The notes under the pieces were generated by a model. It had not been told where the DNA came from, made no database searches, and saw only the letters and a list, made by a program, of their open reading frames with translations. This document shows, one piece after another, positions 33,948 through 44,134 of a stretch of 64,000 nt of DNA. Each line of letters opens with the position of its first letter. Within the stretch, counting starts at the first letter, position 1. The position numbers were made by a program, and so were the translations under genes. Origin of the DNA: Corinectria fuckeliana (Eukaryota; Ascomycota; Sordariomycetes; Hypocreales; Nectriaceae); contig WPDH01000138.1 in NCBI GenBank assembly GCA_019137255.1, positions 267,795 through 331,794 on the forward strand. The letters run 5' to 3'.

Positions 33948-34490
33948 GCATGCGTTACATTCAAGGTTGGATTCCCTTTGCATGTCGCTGCGCTGATCAA
34001 GGCGTCTGATCTTATCTTGGTTGATGAAGCGGGCCCCATCGTCGAATGGGATGAGCCTGTCAACACCACCGCATTCACCATTCACTCGGCTATTCACAAG
34101 TCTTGACCAGATGTCCATGCTGCCGTGCATCTCTACAGCACATACGGGAAGGCTTTCTCTGCATTCGGCCGCGAGTTGGAATTGATCACCCAAGACTCCC
34201 TACGATTTTACAAGAGCCACGCCGTCTATGTTGACTTTAAGGGTGCGGCCCCTGACAGTGAAGAGGGATAGCGCATTCCTCACGCTCTAGACAGTGGCAA
34301 GCAGCTATACATCAGAATCACGGGCATCATGCTGTAGGAGCTACAATTAGCGAGGGAGCCTTTTGGTTCATTAGTCTAGACAAAACCAGCCATACACAGT
34401 TGCTTACAGATACTAGAGGCGATAACAAGACCATCATCGACGAGGAAGTTGCGTGCACTGCGAAACAAGTTGTAGTAGCTGAAAGAAGTT
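33948..34490 (+). pseudogene. Degraded class II aldolase/adducin-family gene
   Basis: Reading across stops gives a recognisable aldolase-II/adducin domain. KASDLILVDEAG is followed by AFTIHSAIHKS, a TGA, then DVHAAVHLYSTYGKAFSAFG, then ELELITQDSLRFYKSHAVYVDF, GAAPDSEEG and a TAG. After a poorer stretch, GATISEGAFWFISLDKTSHTQLL and TIIDEEVACT appear in a different frame. These match, in order, the substrate/metal-binding core and C-terminal helix of fungal adducin-type aldolases. The upstream half and the start codon are missing. At least two nonsense codons and one frameshift make this non-functional. Intact relatives are cytosolic enzymes of sugar or hydroxyacid metabolism. It ends only ~75 bp from the 3' end of the giant fusion gene. 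Confidence 0.82.
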
Positions 34491-34565
34491 CCATTTTGTC
34501 CGAATCACACAAATTGCAAGGCAGTCTCATTAAAAGTTCAAGATGCAAGGCCCCTTATTCCTTTC

Positions 34566-37500
34566 CTAGGCACCGCCAAAGACCAAAAGGCTTTGGACAG
34601 CGACTCGGCCAAAGCCACGCTGGCGCAACAGCTCCCGGCCACGGTGAACAGGAAACTCGGCCACGGCCATGACGTGGACATGCTCAGCACCGATGCCAGC
34701 TTCATCCAACAGCCGCAGCACGGCACAAAGCGTGTTCCCCGTGGCAAGCACGTCGTCCACCACAACCACAGACGCGCCTCGGCGGACCACACCCCGGCCC
34801 ATCTCAATCATCCTCTCTCCTGAAATGCTAGATGCCGAAGACGACATGTGGGACGCCGATTTGACGACGGAAACGGTGGGCGGGGGGAGCTTGCCGGCTT
34901 CGCGAATCAACACCAAGGGCACGTTGACCCGCGCGGCCAACGCCGACGCATAGACGAAGCCGCCGGCCTCGCAACAAGCTACCGCGTCGACTCTGGCCCA
35001 GTCGCCTGTGAAGCGAGTCTGCAGCAGAGACATGCACAAGGCCAACCCGCCCGGCCGCTGGGAGATGTCGAGCACGTGGCGGAACTCGATGCCCGGACGT
35101 GGAAAGTCGGGCACCGGGCGCACCATATCTGCCAGTCGCTGCTGGTCCTCGTGGAGGAAGGGAAGCAGGTGGTGGTGGGCAAAGCTTTTGGCCGCCTCGT
35201 TCCCGGTCGTGTCATTGTAAAAGACGAGACTGGGGCGGTAGTCCATGCTGTCCTTGTTGTCGTCACCATCCCCATCGCCGACTTGATGCCCTCGGCGAAC
35301 CCGTCGTGTCTCCTTGCCAGCCTTGACGCGAACCTCGATCAGTCTGCTATCTGGCACTAGATGTGACAAGGCTGTGACCGGCGCCTCGTCTCTCATCCCG
35401 GTGATGAACAGCACATCGACGTCCGCGGCGCCGTACAAGACACTCAGGAAATGCTCCTCTAGAAGCTGAGGTCGTTGCTGCACCTGGTCCTGGAAGAAGG
35501 ACGTCAACGCTGGCCGGTGTTGTTCCTTGTAGGCACGGTCCAGAAGTAGGCGGTTCACGTCGGCACCTGTAACCGCCGCGTATTCTCGCTTGGTGGCATC
35601 GCTGATGCTGACTACGCGTGCCTTGCGGTTGTATGCCATGTTCGTGAAGACGGAGATCCAGACTTCAGCGCAATAGTCCTTGCCGGCGCAGCTCTCGCCC
35701 GTGACAAGAATGACGAGCCCCGGCTCCATCGGCGCCTTCGGCAGCGGGCAGGCGTAAGCTAGCACATTGCGGGGATCCGAGTCGCGTTTGAGGCGGGCTA
35801 GACGCGGCCGGTTCGGGCCAAAAGCCTTGGCCGCCAGCCCGGCGTCTCGGGGGTCCGGCCCGAGGTCGGCGCCGTAAGCTCCGCTGCTCACGGGCAACAA
35901 GTCTCCGGCGACGTCGTAGACCCACCGCACGGCAGCTCGGGCGGCCTCGGTTCCGTCGTGGTCGCGGGGCCAGACGCCGGTTACCACGCAGGCAAAGTCC
36001 CAGTCCCGACAGCCGAAAGCGGTGGCATCGTCCGTCACGTCGCGGACCGCTCCGCCACCTTGCAGCAGATGGAGATAGCAGAGCGGCGAGGGCCGAGTCT
36101 CAACAGCCGCCACCAAGATGCTGGCGACGTCCGCTGCTCCCATGTTGTTTAAGAATAGGCAGCGCTTGAACGAGGACGTCTTGCCGCCGCTGTGCCCGCC
36201 GTGCATCCCGGACACGTACATCTCCGTGCCGAACAAACCAACGCCGTCCACCATCTTGGAGCTGGTTTCCGGCCCAAGAAGTGTGGTTACGGACGTGGAC
36301 GTGGGTGTTTCAAAGGTCCCAGTCGTGGAGGCTTCGAACATGGTCACGCCAAGATGCAGCTGGTCAGCGTCCCAGTACAGATACGCGTCTGCGGAACAGT
36401 GCCCGGGGAGCTTCCTGGCGATGAGTGTATCAAAATCACGGAGCCTGAGCCGCGCCTCGACCTCGTCGCTCAGCGGAACAACCCAGTTTCGAACCGAATA
36501 GGTCGGAGCCGCGTAGGCCTTGAAGGTGACACTGACCACAATGCCAAAGTTGGTCCCGGCGCCTTTCATCGCCCACAACAGGTCAGTTTCGTTCTCCGGG
36601 TGCTGCACGGCGCCGGCCGGCCGGTGTTGGCTTGGTACATGGCCGACGCAGAGGACCCGCCCAGAGTCGACGCTGACCACGACGGCACCGACGATGGCAT
36701 CGCATGCGAGCCCGTGCAGCCGAGATAGGTGCCCGATGCCGCCTTGCAGCCACAGCCCGGCGCCTACGCTTGGCCGGGACCCCAGGGGCACTGTCACGCC
36801 GGCCGCCATGGTCTCTCGGACGATGTCCTCCGTCTTGCAACCGGCCTCGGCGACGACTAAGGAGTCGGACATGGCCCCGGAACCGGACATGGCACCGGAC
36901 CTGGACCCGGAATCTCCTCCCTCCCCCCCCGCCGCTGTGAGAACATCTACTTGGGCAAAAGCGCCCATGTCGACCGAGACGACGTTGGGCCAGAGACAGT
37001 GGCCGCTGTGGCCCCCGCCGACGACAGTCAAGCCACAGCCGTGATTCAGAGCCCACACAACGCAAAGCTGGACGTGGCGGACCTCTGTCGGCCTCATAAT
37101 CGCGGCGGGATGGTGGAGGCGAGCCTCCCGGTTCTTGACCGTCTTGCCTCCGTTCCCATCCACCCACGGCACCTGCGCCGTCAGCTCCGGCAACGCCGTC
37201 GCGTGTCGAGTAAAGGACGCCATGACGTTGGGCGAGCTGAACAACAGATGGTCTGGGTGGGCTTCCTCACGACGACCCAAGGCTCGGCATACCTTGCGCC
37301 ACTCGGCTTGGATACCCTTGTTCATGTCCACGTCCTGTACGACAAATCCCGCAACAAAACGAGCAAAATTGTCCAGTACCTCGTCGTCATCTGCGACACG
37401 AGTGACCCCGGTAGGGAAAGAAGCCGTTCGATGGCACGTTAGGCCTTCAAGGTGCAAGGTCCCGTCGCGATGGAAAACCACCACCATTCCGCTTCGTGGT

Positions 37501-38033
37501 CGCTCAACAAGCATTTCCAGCGCCCGTTCGATGAAGCTGTGTTTGGGCTTCATACCGTACATGCTGTGGCAGAACAGGATGACGTCGAATTTCTCATCGC
37601 CATCAATGTTGCTGTCTAGGACGAATGGAATTCGATGAATGTCGGGTGGGCTTTCCAGACAGGGCAGCAGGGGCTCAGTCGCCGAGGTAGGGCAAAGCCA
37701 TTTCTCCAATGTTGTGGCAAACAAGTCGTTGGGCTCAAGTGCAGCGTATCTCCCAACCTTCCGTCTCAGACAGTCGGGCAGGTGTCCAAGTACAGTCTTC
37801 GGGCCGGGTCCGATTTCTAGCACTGAGAGATGGATACGCGAGTTGAAGAGAGGGGCTAACAGCAGAGATAGTTGAGGGATGATGAAGTCTTGGTACACCA
37901 TCCATCCTGAGCCCTGCACCAAGATGTCGAAGCCAGAGCTGTACTGTGTGTGGGACAACGCCTGCGTCGGGGACAACCCTGTTTCCGTGGCTTTCTGCCT
38001 AAGGGTACGCTTTAGGGCGTCGAGAGTGGCCAT
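34566..38033 (-). CDS. Four-module fusion enzyme: methyltransferase, FAD-linked oxidase, P-loop kinase (PMVK-like), adenine phosphoribosyltransferase
   Basis: A single exon of 1155 codons. Residues ~1-290 look like a SAM-dependent methyltransferase (VLEIGPGPKTVLG, 71-83; VILFCHSMYG, 151-160). Residues ~305-764 form a PCMH/VAO-type FAD oxidase: GGGHS (339-343) carries the usual FAD-linking His, but the second-link Cys of berberine-bridge enzymes is absent (VGAGLWLQGGIG), and the fold closes with RLARLKRDSDPRNVLAY. Residues ~770-945 are a P-loop kinase, Walker A GESCAGKD (779-786); KREYAAVTGADVNRLL and AYKEQHRPAL resemble animal-type phosphomevalonate kinase (PF04275), not the GHMP-type enzyme fungi use for sterols. 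Residues ~960-1155 are an adenine phosphoribosyltransferase-type domain, PRPP loop VVVVDDVLATGNT (1089-1101). No signal peptide or membrane helix. GC-rich, intact. Divergent from GTP cyclohydrolase I. A combined purine- or pterin-modifying role is inferred. Confidence 0.9.
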   Translation of the reverse strand: MATLDALKRTLRQKATETGLSPTQALSHTQYSSGFDILVQGSGWMVYQDFIIPQLSLLLAPLFNSRIHLSVLEIGPGPKTVLGHLPDCLRRKVGRYAALEPNDLFATTLEKWLCPTSATEPLLPCLESPPDIHRIPFVLDSNIDGDEKFDVILFCHSMYGMKPKHSFIERALEMLVERPRSGMVVVFHRDGTLHLEGLTCHRTASFPTGVTRVADDDEVLDNFARFVAGFVVQDVDMNKGIQAEWRKVCRALGRREEAHPDHLLFSSPNVMASFTRHATALPELTAQVPWVDGNGGKTVKNREARLHHPAAIMRPTEVRHVQLCVVWALNHGCGLTVVGGGHSGHCLWPNVVSVDMGAFAQVDVLTAAGGEGGDSGSRSGAMSGSGAMSDSLVVAEAGCKTEDIVRETMAAGVTVPLGSRPSVGAGLWLQGGIGHLSRLHGLACDAIVGAVVVSVDSGRVLCVGHVPSQHRPAGAVQHPENETDLLWAMKGAGTNFGIVVSVTFKAYAAPTYSVRNWVVPLSDEVEARLRLRDFDTLIARKLPGHCSADAYLYWDADQLHLGVTMFEASTTGTFETPTSTSVTTLLGPETSSKMVDGVGLFGTEMYVSGMHGGHSGGKTSSFKRCLFLNNMGAADVASILVAAVETRPSPLCYLHLLQGGGAVRDVTDDATAFGCRDWDFACVVTGVWPRDHDGTEAARAAVRWVYDVAGDLLPVSSGAYGADLGPDPRDAGLAAKAFGPNRPRLARLKRDSDPRNVLAYACPLPKAPMEPGLVILVTGESCAGKDYCAEVWISVFTNMAYNRKARVVSISDATKREYAAVTGADVNRLLLDRAYKEQHRPALTSFFQDQVQQRPQLLEEHFLSVLYGAADVDVLFITGMRDEAPVTALSHLVPDSRLIEVRVKAGKETRRVRRGHQVGDGDGDDNKDSMDYRPSLVFYNDTTGNEAAKSFAHHHLLPFLHEDQQRLADMVRPVPDFPRPGIEFRHVLDISQRPGGLALCMSLLQTRFTGDWARVDAVACCEAGGFVYASALAARVNVPLVLIREAGKLPPPTVSVVKSASHMSSSASSISGERMIEMGRGVVRRGASVVVVDDVLATGNTLCAVLRLLDEAGIGAEHVHVMAVAEFPVHRGRELLRQRGFGRVAVQSLLVFGGA

Positions 38034-39022
38034 GTCAGTTCGATGTGAGTGACAGACTAGTAGAGACGGCGATGTACCGCTTCAGTCAGAAACAGAAGTC
38101 AACTGAGTTGAAATGAAATGAACTGAACTGAACTGGATTACACTCGTTTGTAGTCGCCGCTATTTAACCGTTTTGATATTGTGGTGCTAAAGAGACATCA
38201 TATATCAGATGCATGGGAGGTGGTCTCTTGACTCCTGACTAGCCAGTCTAAGCAGCTTATCCTCGTTATTGTGGATGCTATTATTAGCCAAGCACTTGCT
38301 CTTGAGCATTCTTGAGCTCCTTACTTCACGATTAATCAGTCGGTGTGAGACTGTTATGTAGGCGGTTATTCCTCATAGCCTGCAGGAGACCATTGAAAAT
38401 ACGTTGTGTTATCTTGATGCTGCTAGTAAGTGGCCAAGCTGGCCATGTGATCTTGAGCTTACCCAATGGACTAAGACCACGTATACCACGAAGTGTGTTG
38501 ATATTCTCGGGTTTCCCGTTCGATGAAGCCGTTGTGGACGGCCTCCGGCATAACTTGTTATATCCTACAGAAATCATGACGTGGCAGGTTTACATCATCC
38601 CCAAGAGTGAAACACTGCATGAGATACGACGTAGGGATGTCACCCACATTATAAGACACAAATGCAATTCATGTATCTAAAACCAAGCAGTGACAAACCA
38701 GCGTAACATATAGGCGGCCTCCCGCCGAAGTGCAAAGGGACTTTGGACAAGCCTTCAACTTCCGCCAGTTAGTACGTCGGTGGTAACCGATTGTGCAATA
38801 AAAGATGTCATGGCGGAAGGGCACATGCGTTGATTGTTTCCAGTCTCTCTACTAAGCACCTATCTTATGTGAGCTGGGGGTTCGTCATCCGTCCCCGCGA
38901 CACAAGTACAGTACAGAAACCGGGGGGAGAACTTTGCGCTAATACCGCATTTCTTAGACTTCGCACCCGAAGCTTTCTAGCTTTTTGAAGTATTTCGCTG
39001 CTCTCTCGCCGATTGCGCAACA
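38034..39022. promoter_or_regulatory. Divergent promoter region, fusion enzyme / GTP cyclohydrolase I
   Basis: 989 bp separate the two start codons. A GAAATGAAATGAACTGAACT run (38112-38133) lies in the fusion gene's leader. The centre (38345-38700) is AT-richer with only short open frames. No TATA box is compelling. Shared regulation is possible but unproven. Confidence 0.4.
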
Positions 39023-40029
39023 ATGCCTGATTCCAAAGACGGCGTTAAGAAGAGGGCGTACGACTATGCTGGTGTTTGTTCCCCGACCAGCGATGCTGCA
39101 ACGCAGAAGAAGCGCAAGAGTCGCGAGAGCTCTCTAGGCAAGGCCAGGAAAGATTCCCGCGACGAACCGTGCATCGAGAAGACTAGCACACTTGGGAATG
39201 GCACCGTGGCGAGGTCTCCCCGCCCGGTAGTCGACTTTGATGGCATCAGTCGATCTAGTAAGCTTCCCTTGTCTCTCTGTCGCACGGCAGACCTTTGCGG
39301 CTTGGTCTGGGTTGCTTGTACATCTTATAACTAACATCCCAACCCCGTAGTAGCTGGAACCAGAGGACGTCGGGACGAGAATGAGGAACAGGCCAAGGTG
39401 CGCCTGGAGAAGATGCAAGGCGCTGTCCGAACTCTGCTGGAGTGCGTCGGCGAGGATGCCAACCGTGAAGGACTGCTGGACACGCCGTCAAGGTATGCCA
39501 AGGCGCTGCTGTTCCTGACCGAGGGCTACCAGGTCAGTGTGGAGGACACTGTTAACGACGCGCTCTTCAACGAGGGCCACGATGAGATGGTCATTGTCAA
39601 AGACATTGAGATTTCCAGTGTCTGCGAGCACCACCTTCTGCCCTTTACTGGAAAGGTAAGTCCTGGAACGCCTAGTACACACAGAACCTGGAGAATGCTG
39701 GCTGGCTAACTTTCCCCTTCTAGATGCACGTTGGCTACATCCCCGCCAACACCGTCGTTGGCCTCTCCAAGATCCCTCGCATCGCCGAGATATTCTCCCG
39801 TCGCCTGCAGATCCAGGAGCGCCTCACTAAGCAGGTCGCTCACGCCATCATGAACACGGTGAAGCCCCAGGGCGTCGCCGTCGTCATGGAGTCCAGCCAC
39901 TTGTGTATGGTGGTGCGCGGCGTTGAGAAGACCTGTGCCACGACCTTGACGAGCTGCGTGCTGGGATGCTTCGAGCGTAAGAGCAAGACGCGAAATGAGT
40001 TTATGAATCTGATTGGCGTGAACCGGTAG
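39023..40029 (+). CDS. GTP cyclohydrolase I
   Basis: A 281-aa enzyme converting GTP to 7,8-dihydroneopterin triphosphate, the entry step to folate and pterins. Exons are 39023-39257, 39351-39655 and 39724-40029 (846 nt). Introns are 93 nt (phase 1, ACTAAC branch) and 68 nt (phase 0, GTAAGT donor, GGCTAAC branch). The N-terminal ~80 residues are a basic, low-complexity extension typical of fungal homologues. Catalytic-domain signatures are REGLLDTPSRYAKAL, the zinc ligands C170 and H173 in VCEHHLLPF, and C241 in SSHLCMVVRG; the C-terminus is TRNEFMNLIGVNR. All key residues are present. It could be the housekeeping FOL2-type enzyme or a second, pathway-specific copy. The divergent pairing with the fusion enzyme makes the latter worth testing. 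The symbol is left empty because orthology cannot be settled here. Confidence 0.95.
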
Positions 40030-40338
40030 AATGGGATCATTTCGCACTTAGTCTACGTAATAGTGTTGGCCAGGAGATCCGATCTGTCCTTTGATATGGC
40101 ACTGGCATCTTGGTAAGGATCCATCTGCTTCCACACCTTCTCTAGCAGTGGCTTCCTAAACTTGGGGCAGAGTTCACATGTTCCTCATTCAAACAATTTA
40201 TTTGCAGCCCCAAGTTACCGTCTTGATGCACAGGACACTCTGGATATCTGTGCATAATGCGATGGATAGTCTGTAAACTCACATTTAGGCTTAAGAGCGT
40301 ACTAAGTTCATAGTACAGAGCGCTCACAGTACTAACCC
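40030..40338. other. Intergenic region between convergent 3' ends
   Basis: Short spacer between GTP cyclohydrolase I and the ankyrin gene; nothing was recognised. Confidence 0.5.
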
Positions 40339-42345
40339 TTACATACTGTCTTCCCGAAAATCCTCTAGAGTTAACCCGTTCTTCGTCACAGCTCCCGCGT
40401 CAGCGCCCTTGCTTTGCAGCAACTCCACCACCGTCCAGTGCTTGTTCCATGCGGCTAGATGTATTGGCGTCCATTCTTCCTTGTCCCGCGCGTCCAGGAC
40501 GGCACCTCGGTCGAGCAGAACCTTCACAACGTCCACCAGGCCTTGTCGGGCGGCGCGGTGTAGCGGCGTCTGGCCCTCACGGTCAGGGTGCTCGACATTG
40601 ATGTCCCCGTCCATGATGTCCGCCGGCTCGCGAAGGGGCCTGTTTCTGTATGGCTTCATCGTAGCCTCGATGTCGGCGCCGTGGTCTAGAAGGAGTGTGG
40701 CCATTGCGGCTCGATTGTCTGGAATCAGCCACCCACCGGAAAGCATGCTGAACCCAGCGACGGCGTTGTGGAGTGGCATCTCACGGCCGTCGTTGCTCCC
40801 TCGATTCACGTCGGCGCCACGCTGGAGCAGCAGCTCCGCCACTTCCAGCTGACCGTGCTTCGCCGCCATGCCGAGCAAAGTGGCGCCAGTATACGACGTT
40901 TCGTGCACGTCTACGCCGGCGTCCAATGCCCGGCTCATCAGTTTTGTCATGCCGGCTTCAGCGGCTTCTTTCGTGACGATGGCGACGCCGCCAGAGTCTC
41001 TGATTTGGATGCTGACTCCGGCATCGATTAGAATCAGGGCGGTGTTCTCATTGTATCTGCGGCATGCCTCTTCCAGAGCAGCCTCGCCACAGGTTGGACT
41101 AGAAGGGTCATCTGGGCCCCTGAGATTCACGTCCAAGCCGGCGTCGAGCAGCATTTGCATCACCTCGACGCTGCCAGCTTTTCCAGCGCTGCCTAGAACG
41201 GACGGGCCGTTGGGATCGGCACCAGCATCCAGGAGCATCCTCGCCAACGACGGGCTCTCGGAGGATGCAGCCACGGCCAAGGCACAAGTGTGTGCTTCAG
41301 GAGAGGCGTTGGGGCTAACACCCCATTCGAGAAGAAGGCGTGCAGTGTCTTCGGAACGTCGGTCGCATGCTATGACCAGGGTATTGTGGCGGTTGGTAGC
41401 CTCTCGAACTGCAACGGCCCCCTCCTCCAAGAAGCGGCTCGGCTTCATTAGAACTCGCAAAACGGCCGAGTGCCCGGCAAATGCAGCCACCGCCAGTGCA
41501 TTGCTATCAGGCATGTACGTGCTGTCAAACGGCACGGCGCCCCTCTTTAGAAGAAATTCGACTTTAACTCCGGAGCCTCGTCTGGCGGCAGCGATAATGG
41601 GCGTCCTCCCATTGCCGTTTCTCTCATCCGGTTCGACGCCAGCATTCAGGAACCTCTGCAAAGGGTCACTGTCACCGGCCAACTCACCGGCCAACACGGC
41701 CTGATGCAGCGTCTTTCCAGAGCCCTTAGCCTTGACCTGCGTGAACATCTATGTTCGAGGCAGTATTGCACCGGAGGGTGCACTGAATCGAGTTGGAGAT
41801 GTAGGCGAGTTAGCACGGGTGTGCTTCCAGGAGGTTTGTTCCACGAAGGGCCTTGGTGCTCTGCCAACTGTATTCCTGGCCCCTGACCTGTCTTCACGGC
41901 TTCTAGGAAGAACCTCGATCCCAACGGGCATCAATGGGCTGTGGCCAGTGCCCGCTGTTCGTAACGACCTCGATATAGGTGAGCTGGACTTCTCCAGGTA
42001 CCCTTCTCGTAGTGAATAAATACCGTTGCTCGGGGTTTGCTTGGGCGTTGGCCTCAGCTGGTCAGGGTGCTCTTTACGGAGATGCGGCATAGCTGCCGGA
42101 GTTATCTTCAGATGCCACTCAGCCGTGGCACTGCGTGCGTGATCGTTCATGGGGATCTTCGGCCGGCGTCTCGCCTGCGTACTGGAATGCGAAGGCGACA
42201 AAGACTGCGAAGAGCCTGACGGACTAAGAACAGGGGAGAGTCTTTGGGCTGAAGGCTGGGCCACGGGGAGTTGTAGACTCCCGTCATCCCATTCGTCAGC
42301 TGTGTTTTTGCTCCTCACGCTCCGTGAAGTGTAGCTGCGCCCCAT
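40339..42345 (-). pseudogene. Ankyrin-repeat protein with Ser/Pro-rich N-terminus, split by one TAG codon
   Basis: One frame of 668 codon positions runs from ATG 42345 to TGA 40339, interrupted only by TAG at 41749-41751. That stop is followed immediately by ATG (41748). The upstream 198 codons encode a Ser/Pro/Arg-rich, probably disordered region. The downstream 469 codons (intact if started at 41748) encode about ten to twelve ankyrin repeats, for example GRTPIIAAARRGSGVKVEFLLKRGA, GQTPLHRAARQGLVDVVKVLLDRGA and EWTPIHLAAWNKHWTVVELL. They end in a short tail (LTLEDFREDSM). Ankyrin repeats mediate protein binding; no catalytic domain is present. The frame begins only 4 bp after the stop of the upstream CorA-like gene, so the two may be pieces of one broken gene. 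An intact ankyrin-only protein is also possible. Confidence 0.72.
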
Positions 42346-42349
42346 CCAT

Positions 42350-44134
42350 TCAAGCCATGGCAGCGCATATAGAAGACTCTCGGGCGCGCCTCAGCACTGT
42401 CCTGACCATCTCAGAGCTTGAAAGCATCAGGACAAAGAAGGAGAAGGCCAGGATCCCAAGTGCCGTGACGACGAAGATCCAGAGCGGCACATCCCCCCCG
42501 AGCGGCTGGACTTGCATGCTGAAAACCCCACTGGCTAGACTGAGCGGGACAAGGACGAAGCCAAGGTAGGACAGGCGCTTGAGGTCGCGGGCCTCGTTCA
42601 TGGACATGCGGGCCTCGTACAGCGAGATCTTGCTGACTTGCTGCTCGAGGAACCCGTCGCACGCGGCTTTGAGATCTCTCAGTTGCTCGGCAAATTATTC
42701 AAAGTCGGCCATCAAATTCTTCAGGCCAGCCGCGCCCGGGAGTTGAGACTGCTGTATTGGCGCCAGGCCCGTGGTGCGCATGTCGGTTCCGGTGTCCTGA
42801 GCAAGACGCCGCATGTTCTCGAGCGAGCAGTTGACGTATCGTAGGTGTTGTGAGAACTCCCGGGCTTGTCTGCGTACATGGCTCCGGCTTCAGCATCGCC
42901 ATAAACTGCGGACGTATTGGCAAAGGGCTCGTACAACGCCCTCCACTGCCGCCGGTAGAGCTCCAGTTGGGCAGCAAAGGCTTCGGCGAAGGATCCGAGG
43001 TATAGCCATGCGATCAGACGCGGATCCTCGAGGATTTCATTGTATTCAGCCAACGTGATGCTGCTGAGGGCGGCCCTGAACGAGTCGTGCAGCGTGGCGG
43101 TGGGTGACCGGAAAACCTGCTTCATGGCCGACGCCGCCGGGTTGAAGTCGACCCCGAGGCAGTCGTCCTCTGTCGCCAGGAGTAGGACTTTTTATTCACA
43201 TGCCCGGTCAGCATCTCATTCGGGCTCAAGATAGGAGGCAGGTGCATGATGTATCTTACCGGTCCAGCTCTTGTCTTGCGTCGGCACGCCTGGCAGAGCC
43301 TTTTGCAGCGATGGGGACCAGGCTTTTCCGTCGATCACCATGGCTAGATGGTTTCCTTGATCTACTCCGATGCGCAACTCAATGCGGTTTTCCTTTTCCC
43401 TTTGCCATGATGGTGTCGCCTGTTCCGTATGGGCTCGCAGCCGTGCAGAACGCGGCGTGTAAGCCAGGTGCGCCTCCTGGTCCAGATACCAGAGTAGAAG
43501 CTCTGGATCAGGTTGCAGTGCACCAACAACATACTTCAGAACATCGGGATCTGGAAGGAACGAAGAGTGCTCTTCAATGGGGTGCTCCTCTATGACGCCA
43601 GCAGTTCTCGCCCGGGTCAAAACGGGGGCGTCGCTATAGCCAGTGGCACTGGCACTGGCACTGGCACTGGAACTATTGTCCCTGCTCTGAGAACGTTGGC
43701 TGCTAAAGTCCGTCGTCTGCGAGAGTTGCTGAGCAAGCGGTTAGTAACATGGTCTCAGTATGCCCGACAATCCCTTCTTCGCGACAGAGTAGTCCTCGGC
43801 GTACCCGATCCCGAGCCTCATCCCCGACGCCACTAATGCTTGTCACGTAGACGAGACGAATCCTAGCCTCCCTCAAGTCCCGGTCGGCGAGTGCTTCGGC
43901 GAGTGCCTCATTGTGCTCAGGGCTGGAAAATGTTTGATAGGATACGGATCCATTAATTGGGTCTGAGAAATCAGCTATAATCGTGCGGGTGTTGTCTTGG
44001 AGAACAGGATACAGGTGTCTAGCCTGAAAGTCCTCATCATGCTCCAGGTATTTGGCAAGCCAGAGATAACGGTTATTATCACGGGCAAGCTTGTGGAGAT
44101 TAGAGACGTAGGCCGACGATTCTTGCGTATTCAT
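42350..44134 (-). pseudogene. CorA-like two-helix membrane protein with premature TAA
   Basis: Model: exons 44134-43805, 43728-43260, 43169-42914 and 42869-42350, 525 codon positions. The first two introns are sound: 76 nt with a TTACTAAC branch, and 90 nt with a GTAAGA donor. The third (44 nt, GTCCGC donor) is weak and may instead be a frameshift. Exon 2 holds a (GCCAGT)n repeat encoding Ser-Ala dipeptides. The C-terminus is the CorA-type membrane module: a long amphipathic helix (FAEQLRDLKAACDGFLEQQ), then two transmembrane helices (LGFVLVPLSLASGVFSM and WIFVVTALGILAFSFFVLML). SMQ stands where Mg2+ channels have GMN. TAA at 42695-42697 falls just before this module, so the membrane part would not be made. 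Fungal CorA-like proteins are probably channels or sensors; many accompany ankyrin domains. Confidence 0.65.
43648..43672. repeat. Hexanucleotide microsatellite (GGCACT)n
   Basis: About four tandem copies of GGCACT (plus strand) inside exon 2 of the CorA-like gene, encoding alternating Ala/Ser. Repeat-length changes stay in frame. Confidence 0.7.

Noticed and set aside
34848..37442. Several long plus-strand open frames (such as 34848-35360, 36192-36728, 36520-37044) opposite the fusion gene
   Set aside because: Shadows of the GC-rich minus-strand gene; no domains, and the sense frame is continuous.
40868..41704. 278-codon plus-strand frame opposite the ankyrin repeats
   Set aside because: A mirror of periodic ankyrin codons. 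Ala/Ser/Arg-rich with no recognisable family.
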